A DNA stretch of 64,000 bases from Ureibacillus xyleni (lineage in GTDB: Bacteria > Bacillota > Bacilli > Bacillales_A > Planococcaceae), in the NCBI RefSeq assembly GCF_900217795.1, contig NZ_OBMQ01000009.1:62001-126000 (forward strand), in the 5' to 3' direction. This document shows, piece by piece, positions 16,013 to 25,035 of the stretch (position 1 is its first letter; the number at the start of each line of letters is the position of its first letter). The notes below the pieces were generated by a model. The model was not told the origin of the DNA. It saw only the letters and a list, made by a program, of their open reading frames with translations, and made no database searches. A program made the translations under genes and the position numbers.

Positions 16013-16912
16013 TTAGAAATGATAATCTTCTTCAGTAGGTTTGGGAATTTCATGTGGTTCGATATGTACGTGTACTGTACAGTAAGGGTTGGATTGTTTA
16101 ATGGTCGTTTCAATTTTTTCTGTAATTCGATGGCTTTCCCAAACATTTAAATGTGGATTTACTGTCACAGTAACATCTATAAAACTCATATTCCCATGAG
16201 TACGGCCTTTAAAGTCCAAAAGATTAATTACTCCGTCAACATTACGAATGAGTACAGACAAAGTTTCTGCTTCCTCTATATCAAATCCATCCGTCAATGT
16301 ATGAACTGCTTCCCAAAAAATTTCAATAGCAGTTTTAATAATGATGATTCCAACAATAAGTGCTGTAACAATATCAATGATAGTAAATCCGATTATTGCC
16401 CCGAAAATACCAATAGCAGTTCCAATACTAACAAGTGCATCTGAACGATTATCATAAGCAGCAGCTTTTACTGCAGTGCTATTAATTTTTTTTGAGAGGG
16501 ATAAATTATATCGATATACACCATACATAACAACTGCACTTCCTATCGCGACAATAGCTGTTAATGTTGAAGGTGTTTCTCTAACAGGATTCCACAAATT
16601 TTTAATGGAGTTTACGAGTACTTGCAAACCAACAACCATCATAATAAAGGATGCAATGACTGAGGCAATTGTTTCAGCTCTCAAGTGACCATATTGGTGA
16701 TTTTGATCTGGTGGTCTTTGCGATATCCTTAAGCCGATTAAAACGGCTATTGATGCAATGATGTCTGTTGTATTATTTAGACCATCCGCTTTTAACGCTT
16801 CGGATGAACCGAAATGTCCGATAGCTAGCTTGATTGAGCTAAGAAGGATATACGTGCCTATCGATAACCAAGCACCTTTTTCCCCTGCTCGTAAATTTGT
16901 ATATAGCTCCAC
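16013..16912 (-). CDS. Cation diffusion facilitator (CDF) transporter
   Basis: A 299-residue CDF protein: six membrane helices followed by a cytosolic metal-binding domain ending with a His-containing tail. The metal site residues are in SEALKADGLNNTTDIIAS (helix 2) and AYDNRSDALVSIG (helix 5), the HxxxD/DxxxD pattern; QYGHLRAETIASV is the conserved loop after helix 2. CDF proteins export Zn, Mn, Co, Fe or similar ions in exchange for protons; the ion is not clear here. I choose the GTG at 16912 because AGGAGG lies 7 bases before it; the upstream TTG (16930) would overlap that site. Confidence 0.88.
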   Translation of the reverse strand: MELYTNLRAGEKGAWLSIGTYILLSSIKLAIGHFGSSEALKADGLNNTTDIIASIAVLIGLRISQRPPDQNHQYGHLRAETIASVIASFIMMVVGLQVLVNSIKNLWNPVRETPSTLTAIVAIGSAVVMYGVYRYNLSLSKKINSTAVKAAAYDNRSDALVSIGTAIGIFGAIIGFTIIDIVTALIVGIIIIKTAIEIFWEAVHTLTDGFDIEEAETLSVLIRNVDGVINLLDFKGRTHGNMSFIDVTVTVNPHLNVWESHRITEKIETTIKQSNPYCTVHVHIEPHEIPKPTEEDYHF

Positions 16913-16947
16913 TTTGTTTCCTCCTGGCAAAACTTTAAAACATGATA

Positions 16948-16978
16948 AAACGACTTTCCGTTTTTAGGAAAGTCGTTT
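16948..16978 (-). terminator. Terminator after the CNNM/CorC-type gene
   Basis: AAACGACTTTCC pairs perfectly with GGAAAGTCGTTT; on the reverse strand a TTTTAT tail follows. Confidence 0.8.
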
Positions 16979-16990
16979 AATGAAAAGTAA

Positions 16991-18352
16991 TTATTTTTGT
17001 TCGTTAGCTTCAGTTTCTTCGTCTAACGGGTTTTCATTTTCAGGTAATTTTGTAATTTCGAGGTAAAGGATATGGTGACCATCTGATTCTTTAATTTTGA
17101 ATTCATAGCCTTCAAAATCAAAGCTATCTCCTTCGTCAGCGTCAAAGCGTTGAGTTAAGAACCAACCGCCGATCGTATCGACATCTTCATCACTAATTTC
17201 GATACCTAACATATCATTTACTTCTTCAACTAACATTTTAGCATCTATAATATAATGGCCATTACTAATTTCTTGAACTTCTGGGATTTCATCTTCGTCA
17301 AATTCGTCTTGAATATCACCGACGATTTCTTCGATAATGTCTTCAATTGTAACTAAACCTGACGTACCCCCATATTCATCCATAAGTATAGCCATATGGA
17401 TTCGTTCTTGTTGAATTTTAAGTAATAGGTCACTAATTGGTACTGTTTCAAATACGCGAATAATTGGTTGCATGTAATCTACAACAGGTTTGTTACCGTT
17501 TGCAGGATTTTTTATAAAAGCAGTTAAAAGATGTTTCAAGTTAATTAAACCAATAACGTGGTCTTTGTCACCTTCAATAACAGGGTAACGAGTATATTGT
17601 TCTACACCCATAACTTCGAATACTTCTTTAACTGTTAAATCTTTTTCGATACTAACAATTTCAGTACGAGGAACCATAATTTCCTTCGCAGTACGGTCAG
17701 AGAATTCAAAAATACTATTTACGTATTCATATTCTGAGTGGTTAATTTCTCCACCTTTATAACTGTCCGCTAAAATCAAGCGAAGTTCTTCTTCAGAGTG
17801 GGCAACTTCAGATTCAGATGCCATTTTGTATCCAAATAATCCAGATAATTTACGTGCAGATCCATTTAAAAGTTTGATAAACGGATACATAACGTTATGG
17901 AATATAATTAAAGGCCCCGAAAGTCTTAAAGTAAGCTCTTCTGATTTTTCGATGGCAAACGTTTTTGGTGTTAACTCCCCTACGACAACATGTATATATG
18001 TCACAAGTAAGAATGCGATAGCAAATGAAAGAAGTGAAGAGATTCTTGGATCTAAATTCCACAATTCAAATAAAGGATGTAACATCATATCAAATGTAGG
18101 TTCACCTAACCAACCTAAACCAAGGGCTGTAATTGTAATCCCTAATTGACAAGCTGATAGGTATTCGTCTAAATCTGAAATAACTTTTTTAGCCTTTATT
18201 GCTTTTTTATTGCCTTCAGCAACTAATTGATCAATTCGTGTTGTTCTAACTTTTACGATTGCAAACTCAGTTGCAACGAAAAATGCCGTAGCAGCTATTA
18301 ACAAGAAAAATGCTGCCAACTTAATGGTTAACTCTACTATGTCTACGTCCAA
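16991..18352 (-). CDS. CNNM/CorC-type transport protein (hemolysin family)
   Basis: About 453 residues: a DUF21/CNNM membrane domain (three to four helices, with the ATEFAIVKVRTTRI and SACQLGITITALGLGW motifs), a pair of CBS domains (about 205-325) and a C-terminal CorC/HlyC domain rich in acidic residues. Members such as B. subtilis MpfA export magnesium; 'hemolysin' is a historical name. The start is not certain. TTG at 18352 matches the family N-terminus, but the best ribosome site (GGGAGGTG, 18402-18407 region) lies about 50 bases upstream, with a hairpin and a small overlapping ORF between. See findings for the leader. Confidence 0.85.
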   Translation of the reverse strand: MDVDIVELTIKLAAFFLLIAATAFFVATEFAIVKVRTTRIDQLVAEGNKKAIKAKKVISDLDEYLSACQLGITITALGLGWLGEPTFDMMLHPLFELWNLDPRISSLLSFAIAFLLVTYIHVVVGELTPKTFAIEKSEELTLRLSGPLIIFHNVMYPFIKLLNGSARKLSGLFGYKMASESEVAHSEEELRLILADSYKGGEINHSEYEYVNSIFEFSDRTAKEIMVPRTEIVSIEKDLTVKEVFEVMGVEQYTRYPVIEGDKDHVIGLINLKHLLTAFIKNPANGNKPVVDYMQPIIRVFETVPISDLLLKIQQERIHMAILMDEYGGTSGLVTIEDIIEEIVGDIQDEFDEDEIPEVQEISNGHYIIDAKMLVEEVNDMLGIEISDEDVDTIGGWFLTQRFDADEGDSFDFEGYEFKIKESDGHHILYLEITKLPENENPLDEETEANEQK

Positions 18353-18393
18353 ATACGTTCTTTGTCGCAAGCCCAAATGAGGGGAGCGAACAA
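18343..18393 (-). CDS. Putative 16-codon leader peptide before the CNNM gene
   Basis: On the reverse strand, GGGAGGTG is followed by a TTG at 18393 that opens MFAPLIWACDKERIWT and stops at 18343-18345. The stop overlaps the start of the CNNM gene by ten bases in another frame, an arrangement typical of translational coupling. The peptide sequence also spans a strong hairpin (18360-18395). No homologue is recognised; it is a prediction from ribosome-site placement. Confidence 0.35.
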   Translation of the reverse strand: MFAPLIWACDKERIWT

Positions 18394-18395
18394 AG
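18360..18395 (-). promoter_or_regulatory. Hairpin in the leader of the CNNM gene
   Basis: On the reverse strand CTTTGTTCGC pairs with GCGACAAAG with one bulged T, with an inner CCC/GGG pair. The hairpin sits between the strong ribosome site and the TTG start of the long gene, so folding would affect its translation. No known riboswitch consensus is recognised. Confidence 0.5.
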
Positions 18396-18646
18396 GTACA
18401 CCTCCCATGAAATAAAAATAATGTAATAATACAATGATAAAATATTTTATGAAAAAATACAAATCGTGAAAACAAATTTTAAAAGAGAAAATTATGAATA
18501 TTAAAGAATATTGGTGTCTATTAATTAATAGGTTAAGCACTGATAACTTGAATAAAATTTTTTCGCTTAGAACTTTCTCTATATTGTTAGCTCAAAGCTA
18601 CATAATTAAACAAAAGTCTACTTACTTATAAATTGGAAACTACATA

Positions 18647-18856
18647 TTAATCATAAACATGAAAAAGCATTAATTCATGAACCATTTTTTCAACAACTGG
18701 TAATTCTTCTTCAGATGGTTTTATTCCTATCCAGTTAATTTTTCCATCTTTTTTATACTCAGCTTTATAATATTGCTGTTTGTAATAAAATGTTATGATC
18801 CAACCAGGAAGCTGACTATTTTCAAATAGTGGCTTGAAGTGAAAATGTTGTAACAT
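18647..18856 (-). CDS. yheE: YheE-like small protein (DUF5342)
   Basis: A 69-residue protein beginning MLQHFHFKPLFENSQLPGW and ending FHVYD, rich in aromatic residues, no membrane segment. This resembles B. subtilis YheE, whose role is unknown. I chose the ATG at 18856 because AAGGGGGATTAAT precedes it; the frame extends ten codons upstream without a site. It diverges from yheB, and the yheE-yheB-yheA order supports the call. Confidence 0.75.
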   Translation of the reverse strand: MLQHFHFKPLFENSQLPGWIITFYYKQQYYKAEYKKDGKINWIGIKPSEEELPVVEKMVHELMLFHVYD

Positions 18857-18985
18857 ATTAATCCCCCTTTGAAACCTCTTTTTCACGTTAATCGTACTAA
18901 AAATAGGTAAGAAAGGCTATTATTATCTTTATGTTACAATACTTTGCTATAATGGTTTCAAGTTAAATGACGAGAGAGGTTATTT

Positions 18986-20131
18986 ATGGAAAATGCACTA
19001 GTCACAATAATATTTATGGCACTTGTTGGGGCAGCAATAGGAGGATTTACAAACTATTTAGCAATAAAAATGTTGTTCCGACCTCACAATCCAATCTATA
19101 TTAAAAAATGGCGTTTACCATTTACACCCGGTCTTGTGCCGAAAAGAAGAGAGGAACTTGCAACACAGATTGGGGTAACAGTAAATAAATATTTATTAAC
19201 ACCTGAAGTTTTTCAAAAAAAGCTTTTTACTGAGGAAATGCAAAATAATGTTTTAGATTTTACACAAAAGAAAGTGAAAAGCATTATTTTTACTGATGAT
19301 AAAACAATATTAGATTGGTTACAAATTGCTGGTTTTGGGCATTTGCCGAGTACAATTGAAACTGGAGTAGATTCAGTAATAGAAAAGCAATTTTTAAATG
19401 TAATGAATACACTATCTTCAAAAACAATTGACGAACTTCTACCAGAAGAAATACACCAAGCCATTGATAGAAAAATTCCTGAAGCTGTAATGTATTTACT
19501 TCAAAGAGGGGAAGAGTATTTTTTATCAACACAAGGTGAAACGACAATTAAAAATATGATGGATGATTTTTTAGTATCAAAAGGATCTTTTGGTGGGATG
19601 GTTCAAATGTTCTTAGGTGATTCAACATCCATCGTAACAAAACTTCAACGAGAACTTGTGAAATTTATCAATGCGCCAGGGACAAAAATTCTTTTGGTTA
19701 ACATTTTTTCTAATGAGTGGGATAAAATTAAACAACAACCTGCAATAAATTTTCTTAAAGATATTGAATTTGAACCGATATTATCAAACATACAGTCATA
19801 CGCTAAAAAAGAACTAGCAATTGAAAATCGACTAAATCAAACAATAAACCATTATTGGCCAACTGGAATTGACTATGTGAACAATGATTTATTGCCAAAA
19901 TTAGTTGATAAAGGTTTTACAGAGGCAAAAAAACAGTTAGAACAAATGTTGGTACGTCTAAACCTAGAAGAAGTAGTTCGTGAGCAAGTCAATTCATTCC
20001 CGTTGCAAAAATTAGAAGAGATTGTAATTGGCATTGCTAACCGCGAACTTCAAATGATTACAATACTAGGTGCTGTTTTAGGTGGAGTAATTGGAATTGT
20101 TCAAGGGTTGATTGTTTTTTTAGTAAATTAA
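18986..20131 (+). CDS. yheB: DUF445 membrane protein YheB
   Basis: A 381-residue DUF445 protein with a membrane helix at each end (about 5-28 and 360-380) and a long helical middle. The conserved N-terminal blocks GGFTNYLAIKMLFRPHNPIY and PFTPGLVPKRREELA are present. Family members are of unknown function; some are linked to spore or envelope biology. The ATG follows AGAGAGG. Stop and the next gene's start region are nearly adjacent, so yheB-yheA form one unit. Confidence 0.88.
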   Translation: MENALVTIIFMALVGAAIGGFTNYLAIKMLFRPHNPIYIKKWRLPFTPGLVPKRREELATQIGVTVNKYLLTPEVFQKKLFTEEMQNNVLDFTQKKVKSIIFTDDKTILDWLQIAGFGHLPSTIETGVDSVIEKQFLNVMNTLSSKTIDELLPEEIHQAIDRKIPEAVMYLLQRGEEYFLSTQGETTIKNMMDDFLVSKGSFGGMVQMFLGDSTSIVTKLQRELVKFINAPGTKILLVNIFSNEWDKIKQQPAINFLKDIEFEPILSNIQSYAKKELAIENRLNQTINHYWPTGIDYVNNDLLPKLVDKGFTEAKKQLEQMLVRLNLEEVVREQVNSFPLQKLEEIVIGIANRELQMITILGAVLGGVIGIVQGLIVFLVN

Positions 20132-20152
20132 TTAATGAGAGTGGGTAAACTT

Positions 20153-20497
20153 TTGATTAACATTTATAATGATATTAATAAGTTAGAAGCAACGCTACGC
20201 CAGACTCCGGAGTTTAATACTTTAAAGGACGCTGTTGAGGCAGTTCGTGCTGATGAAGAAGCGACTAAACTATTTACGAATTTCCGCGACATTCAAATGA
20301 AATTGCAACAAAAACAAATGAGTGGTGAGGAATTGCTAGAGGATGAGTTAATGTATGCACAAAAAGCTGCTCAATTAGCTCAAGGTAGTCCAAAAATTTT
20401 AGCAATGTTAGAAGCTGAAATGGCTTTAAGTAAAGTAATTGAAGAAGTAAACCGTATTTTAGTTAAACCAATCCAATCTTTATATGACGGGCTTTAA
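20153..20497 (+). CDS. yheA: YheA/YmcA/YlbF-like family protein (UPF0342)
   Basis: About 114 residues, all helical, matching UPF0342: the N-terminal NIYNDINKLEATLRQTPEF block and the QKQMSGEELLEDELMYAQKAAQLAQ segment. It belongs with YlbF/YmcA, small proteins that act in RNase Y complexes, though YheA itself has no settled function. I favour the TTG at 20153, which gives the family N-terminus; an in-frame ATG at 20135 would add six residues and lacks a clear ribosome site. Confidence 0.85.
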   Translation: MINIYNDINKLEATLRQTPEFNTLKDAVEAVRADEEATKLFTNFRDIQMKLQQKQMSGEELLEDELMYAQKAAQLAQGSPKILAMLEAEMALSKVIEEVNRILVKPIQSLYDGL

Positions 20498-20898
20498 TAA
20501 GCAGACCGCACGAAATTCTCGTGTGGTCTTTTTATTTTTGAATTGAAATCTTTAAATATCTCTTTAAACTGATTTGTTTGCATGAAGTTATTTGCAATTA
20601 ATATTTCATCTTCATAACGTAATGTATAATTGAATTGCTCAATGAAAAACTTTCGAATTTGATCATACTGTTCATTTAAAGATATTGCTCCAGTAAGTGT
20701 TGGTCGATCTAACAAGAAAATTAAATCACAAACCGATTTTTTATTTTGATATGAGAGAGAAATCGTTATATAGAGTGTTCGTTCGTCACACTTAGCTTCA
20801 GGAATACACTGAAAATCAATTTTTAACTGTTGAAGGATGGATGTGAAGTTGATAATTTCTTTCGTCTCTGAGGTTTTATTTTTCCCAAAAATTGACAT
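20494..20898 (-). CDS. Hypothetical protein, 134 residues
   Basis: Reverse-strand frame with ATG at 20898 after AGAGGGGGTAGTAAA. The product, MSIFGKNKTSETKEIINF..., is soluble with mixed alpha/beta character and an internal FLLDRPTLTGAISLNEQY segment. I do not recognise a family. Its last codons double as the yheA terminator, and its stop overlaps the yheA stop. The good ribosome site supports it as real. Confidence 0.6.
   Translation of the reverse strand: MSIFGKNKTSETKEIINFTSILQQLKIDFQCIPEAKCDERTLYITISLSYQNKKSVCDLIFLLDRPTLTGAISLNEQYDQIRKFFIEQFNYTLRYEDEILIANNFMQTNQFKEIFKDFNSKIKRPHENFVRSAY
20503..20535 (+). terminator. Terminator after yheA
   Basis: AGACCGCACGA pairs with TCGTGTGGTCT (one wobble) across AATTC, followed by TTTTTATTTTT. 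It lies inside the 3' end of the opposite hypothetical gene. Confidence 0.85.
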
Positions 20899-21131
20899 TT
20901 TACTACCCCCTCTATTAATTTTTTAAATATTGAAATAATTATATATTATATATGAGTTTTTTTATTATATCTAGAACTTATAGGAAATTTATATTAATTT
21001 AATTACAGTATTTACTAATGTTATAGTGTAAAAGGTAAATAATTAATCTCTTTAGTAATGATATACTATCGTTTCAGTATAAAAATGATTTATAATATAA
21101 AGATTGAAATAAAGAGGAAAGTGAGTTTACG

Positions 21132-22634
21132 ATGAAAATAATCGAAGTAAATGAAGAATTTAAAGAAGATTGGAATCGTGTGTTAAATCACATAGCAAAT
21201 TTATTTTTCGAAGACTCGAAAATAGTAGTAAATGCCCGAGATGCAGAACTTTCTTTTCGTTTCCAACATTCAATAGATGAAAATAATAAAATCCATACTT
21301 CATGCGAAATGCTTGCAAATGGACAATCATATAGTAGTAATTATTCTATTCAATATGACACAGTTGGCACAGAAAAAGAACAAGCAATACGAATGAAACG
21401 CGCACTTTCCCATGTTATGTTAGATGTACTTGAACAATATACAGGAATGATTCAAACCTGGGGAATTTTGACAGGTGTGCGACCTACGAAGTTATACCAT
21501 AAGTATCGCAAGCAAGGTTATTCTGAAGAAGAAATATATGCAGTCTTAAAGAAAGATTATCGAATTTCAGATTCGAAAATTTCCCTTATGCGTGAAATAG
21601 TTGAACGCCAATTAATTACCATCCCTGACTTAGATGAGATTGGTAAAGAAATTTCAGTGTATATAGGAGTTCCGTTTTGTCCGACAAAATGTGCGTACTG
21701 TACATTCCCAGCCTATGCGATTCAGAGTAACAGAAAATCTGGAAGAGTTGATTCCTTTATTGATGGTCTGCACATTGAAATACGCGCAATGGGCAAATGG
21801 TTGAAGGAGAATAATATAAATATTACTTCTGTATATTGGGGTGGGGGCACTCCAACATCAATTGAAGCAGAGGAAATGGATGCTTTATATAAAACAATGT
21901 TTGAATCTTTCCCAAATCCTGAGAACATTCGGGAAATTACAGTAGAAGCAGGTCGCCCTGATACTATTACACCTGAGAAAATTGCAGTTCTTAAAAAATG
22001 GGGAATCGATCGCATTTCTGTAAATCCTCAAAGTTATACAGATGAGACATTAAAAGCAATCGGTCGTCATCATACCGTACAAGAAACAATTGATAAGTTT
22101 TGGCTGTCGCGAAATTCAGGGATGAATAATATTAATATGGATTTAATCATAGGTCTACCAAATGAAGGAATTGAAGAGTTTCAACATTCATTGGATGAAT
22201 CCGCAAAAATGCAACCTGAATCATTAACAGTTCATACATTGTCTTTCAAACGCGCATCAGAAATGACACATAATAAAGACAAATATAAAGTAGCAGATCG
22301 CGAAACAGTTACGAAAATGATGGATATGGCAAGTGATTGGACACGTGAAAATGGCTATGTTCCTTATTATTTATACCGTCAAAAAAATATTCTAGGGAAT
22401 TTGGAAAATGTAGGTTATTGTAAGCCGGGGGAAGAAAGTATCTACAATATTGTCATTATGGAAGAAGTGCAAACGATTTTAGGAATTGGATGTGGTGCGT
22501 CGACGAAATTTGTAAACCCGGACACAGGGAAGATTACACAATTCCACAACCCAAAAGATCCAGCAGCGTACATCATGACGTTTGAAGAAGCGATTGAGAA
22601 AAAAATCAACATGTTAAATGAATTATATAACTAA
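21132..22634 (+). CDS. hemZ: HemZ radical-SAM protein, coproporphyrinogen dehydrogenase-like
   Basis: A 500-residue radical SAM protein of the HemZ group. The [4Fe-4S] motif is CPTKCAYCTFPAY (near 183), with the downstream WGGGTPTSI and VEAGRPDTI blocks of the HemN/HemW superfamily. An N-terminal domain of about 170 residues precedes the barrel, as in B. subtilis HemZ. It is annotated there as oxygen-independent coproporphyrinogen oxidase, but the substrate of HemZ has been questioned, so I keep the function cautious. The ATG follows AAAGAGGAAAGTGAGTTTACG. It sits in the same neighbourhood as in B. subtilis. Confidence 0.88.
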   Translation: MKIIEVNEEFKEDWNRVLNHIANLFFEDSKIVVNARDAELSFRFQHSIDENNKIHTSCEMLANGQSYSSNYSIQYDTVGTEKEQAIRMKRALSHVMLDVLEQYTGMIQTWGILTGVRPTKLYHKYRKQGYSEEEIYAVLKKDYRISDSKISLMREIVERQLITIPDLDEIGKEISVYIGVPFCPTKCAYCTFPAYAIQSNRKSGRVDSFIDGLHIEIRAMGKWLKENNINITSVYWGGGTPTSIEAEEMDALYKTMFESFPNPENIREITVEAGRPDTITPEKIAVLKKWGIDRISVNPQSYTDETLKAIGRHHTVQETIDKFWLSRNSGMNNINMDLIIGLPNEGIEEFQHSLDESAKMQPESLTVHTLSFKRASEMTHNKDKYKVADRETVTKMMDMASDWTRENGYVPYYLYRQKNILGNLENVGYCKPGEESIYNIVIMEEVQTILGIGCGASTKFVNPDTGKITQFHNPKDPAAYIMTFEEAIEKKINMLNELYN

Positions 22635-22644
22635 TAGAAAAGCC

Positions 22645-22676
22645 TTATCTTCGCCAATGCTGAAGATAAGGCTAAT
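22645..22676 (-). terminator. Hairpin serving the YvbH-like gene
   Basis: AGCCTTATCTTC pairs perfectly with GAAGATAAGGCT; the T-rich tail (TTTTCT) is on the reverse strand. Confidence 0.65.
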
Positions 22677-22682
22677 AAATTT

Positions 22683-22710
22683 ATAATCCAAAGTTTGGAT
22701 TATGCTTTTT
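22683..22710 (+). terminator. Terminator after hemZ
   Basis: ATAATCC pairs with GGATTAT around AAAGTTT, followed by GCTTTTTC. Confidence 0.65.
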
Positions 22711-22714
22711 CAAT

Positions 22715-23329
22715 TTAATTTTTTATAAATAAATCAAATACATCGCCAAAATCTTCAGTTGTATAAGTCTTTGTATTTTCTTTTAGCCATTGGTTCGTGA
22801 ATTCTGCAATGGCTTTATATGATTCACTAGGTGCAGTTTGGCCATGCCCTGAAGAAGATAAAGTTCTAGTTGCATAATCAAGACTATCTAGCATAAAGTT
22901 TCGATTTTTTTCATTTTCTCTCATCATGCGTTCAATCGTAATTAAGCTTTTATATAAATCACGAATTTTTTCAGCATAATTTTTATTAATATCAATGCTT
23001 AAAGCAGTTTCGCCAATTGTAAATTTAATCTCAACATCAAGGTCGATTGTTCCAGCAGTTTCAAGGGATACATGGCGAATACTATTATATTTATAGTCAT
23101 AACGTTTCAATGTACGCTTTTTACTAACAGCCGAATCTCCGTCAACATGGATTAATGCTAAATTTGTAAAGCAATATTCATCAGCCTTTGTTTTTATTAG
23201 AAAGAAAATTTTCTCCCCTTTTTCATGTAGAACATAATCATCAGCTTCTGTTTTATCGTAATCTTGTGGATCAATTACCTTCCCAATATCTGATAGTCCA
23301 AGTGCATCTGAAGCAAATTTCTTTAACAT
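22715..23329 (-). CDS. PH-domain protein, YvbH-like
   Basis: A 204-residue protein: a bacterial pleckstrin-homology domain (about 1-120; EKIFFLIKTKADEYCFTNLALIHVDG) followed by a helical extension (YKAIAEFTNQWLKENTKTYT) as in YvbH. Known bPH proteins oligomerise; a role in envelope stress is proposed but unsettled. The ATG at 23329 is chosen because AGAGGAAATTTCAC precedes it; a further ATG at 23368 lacks a site. The gene converges on hemZ. Confidence 0.8.
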   Translation of the reverse strand: MLKKFASDALGLSDIGKVIDPQDYDKTEADDYVLHEKGEKIFFLIKTKADEYCFTNLALIHVDGDSAVSKKRTLKRYDYKYNSIRHVSLETAGTIDLDVEIKFTIGETALSIDINKNYAEKIRDLYKSLITIERMMRENEKNRNFMLDSLDYATRTLSSSGHGQTAPSESYKAIAEFTNQWLKENTKTYTTEDFGDVFDLFIKN

Positions 23330-23518
23330 GTGAAATTTCCTCTCTTTCATAAAGTATGTCGTCTTCATAAGTGTAACATATGCTCTGTGGAAATCATTAA
23401 TTACTTAACCACACGAATCATTACAAACAGGTCTAAAACTTTCATTGCGTTATCCTTAAATTTTCGAAAATATGTTAAAATAAAGATAGTTTTAATTCTG
23501 ATACATAGGAGATAGATT

Positions 23519-24307
23519 ATGTCAATTAATACCATTATTTTCGATTTAGATGATACATTATTGTGGGATAAAAAAAGTATTAAAACAGCTTTTGAAAAGA
23601 CATGTGAGTATGCAGCTACAAAATATGATGTGGACCCTGAAAAGTTAGAAGAAACAGTACGTGTTGAAGCTCGCAAACTTTATGAAGCTTATGAAACTTA
23701 TGATTATACTGTTTTAATTGGAATTAACCCATTTGAAGGACTATGGGGAACGTTTGATGATCCAACAGACTCTTTCCAAAAGATGAAAGAAATTGTGCCA
23801 ACCTATCGTAAAGATGCTTGGACAAATGGACTAAAATCTCTAGGAATTGAAGATGCTCAATTTGGGGCAGAACTAGGAGAACGATTTGTAGAGGAACGTA
23901 AAAAATCACCATTTGTTTATGAAGATACTTATAAAGTGCTCGATGAATTAAAAGGTCAATACAAGTTAGTATTACTTACAAACGGGGCACCAAGTTTACA
24001 AAATTTAAAACTAGAAATTACTCCTGAAATTCCACCATATTTTGATCACATTATCATTTCTGGGGACTTTGGTAAAGGGAAGCCAGATGCAAGCCTATTT
24101 GAATATATGATGGATAAAGCAGGCATTACGGCAGAAGAAGGAATTATGGTAGGAGATAATCTAAATACGGATATTTTAGGTTCATCTCGTATTGGCATGA
24201 AAAATGTGTGGATTAACCGAGAAGATAATAAAAATGAATCGCCGGTGAAACCTACATTTGAAGTGAAATCATTAACGGAATTTAAAGAGCTACTTAAACA
24301 ATTATAA
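23519..24307 (+). CDS. HAD-superfamily hydrolase
   Basis: A 262-residue HAD phosphatase. Motif I is FDLDDTLLWD (nucleophile Asp near residue 10), motif II is LLTNGAP, motif III Lys is in GKGKPDASLF and motif IV is GDNLNTDILGS. A helical cap lies between motifs I and II. The relatives are YjjG/YfnB-like nucleotidases and house-cleaning enzymes; the substrate is unknown. The ATG follows GGAGATAGATT. It is monocistronic with a strong terminator. Confidence 0.88.
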   Translation: MSINTIIFDLDDTLLWDKKSIKTAFEKTCEYAATKYDVDPEKLEETVRVEARKLYEAYETYDYTVLIGINPFEGLWGTFDDPTDSFQKMKEIVPTYRKDAWTNGLKSLGIEDAQFGAELGERFVEERKKSPFVYEDTYKVLDELKGQYKLVLLTNGAPSLQNLKLEITPEIPPYFDHIIISGDFGKGKPDASLFEYMMDKAGITAEEGIMVGDNLNTDILGSSRIGMKNVWINREDNKNESPVKPTFEVKSLTEFKELLKQL

Positions 24308-24315
24308 TTTTATAA

Positions 24316-24353
24316 AGACGTTCTGATTAAAATATAGTCAGAACGTCTTTTCT
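24316..24353. terminator. Terminator between HAD and yteA genes
   Basis: AGACGTTCTGA pairs perfectly with TCAGAACGTCT, then TTTTCTGTT. It lies between convergent genes. Confidence 0.85.
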
Positions 24354-24354
24354 G

Positions 24355-25035
24355 TTATTCTAAGTAATCATATTTTCGAGCTTCTTCAACCTGTCTTCGC
24401 GATACTTGTTGAGTTAGCATATCTTTTTCAGATACATGGTATGATTCAAATTCATCATTTGCTGCAACTTCTTCGTTATCATCATATAGATCCCCGAAGT
24501 CATCAAAATCACCTTCAAAGTCAGAAGGCGTTTCCGATGTACCATATCTTGCAACGAGTTGGAACGTGTCCTCGTAATCATGAATATCATCTTTATCATC
24601 TCGCCCTGAAAACGAATTATCAACAGGAGGGAGAATTACTTGTTCTTCAACAGGACGTCCCTTTGGAATATCCTTTGCATCGGTATGTTCAATACAAAAG
24701 GCTGTATAGGGGAGTGCTTCTAAACGTTCATATGGAATATCTTCATGACATACTTCGCAAACTCCATATGTACCGTTTTCCATTTTTTCTAGTGCAGCTG
24801 TTACTTTTGCAAGTTCATCCTCATCATGTACTTTTAGTGCCATGTCTTTTTCACGTTCATAAAGTTCTGTCCCTAAATCGGCTGGATGATTATCGACCAT
24901 TGATAATTCATCGACAGAATCACGCATACTACCACGTTCTAAATATTCATCATCATAATCAGAATCACGAACTAATGACTCCTTTTGTTCAAGAAGTATC
25001 TTTTTTAAATGTGATTTTTGTTGTTCAGTTAAAAT
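24355..25035 (-). CDS. yteA: YteA-family DksA/TraR-type zinc-finger protein with an ATT start
   Basis: About 226 residues. Resembles B. subtilis YteA, a sporulation-linked DksA-like protein: coiled-coil N-terminus, the DNHPADLGTELYEREKD block, then NGTYGVCEVCHEDIPYERLEALP with CEVC as one half of a zinc site. The acidic C-terminal half is typical. Start: no ATG fits. On the reverse strand AGAAAGGATGTGATC (one change from the perfect anti-16S sequence) is followed by AAC and then ATT at 25035, giving (M)LTEQQKSHLKK, which aligns with the remembered YteA start MLTKEQLQHLKN. A GTG at 25044 overlaps the ribosome site and is less likely. Confidence 0.75.
   Translation of the reverse strand: MLTEQQKSHLKKILLEQKESLVRDSDYDDEYLERGSMRDSVDELSMVDNHPADLGTELYEREKDMALKVHDEDELAKVTAALEKMENGTYGVCEVCHEDIPYERLEALPYTAFCIEHTDAKDIPKGRPVEEQVILPPVDNSFSGRDDKDDIHDYEDTFQLVARYGTSETPSDFEGDFDDFGDLYDDNEEVAANDEFESYHVSEKDMLTQQVSRRQVEEARKYDYLE

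Noticed and set aside
18986-20131. Possible programmed frameshift between yheB and yheA
   Set aside because: Both genes have intact family-length products; the short gap is ordinary.
20900-21131. Palindrome-like TATACT/AGTATA before hemZ as an operator
   Set aside because: Short, AT-only and expected by chance in this very AT-rich gap; I see no other structure there.
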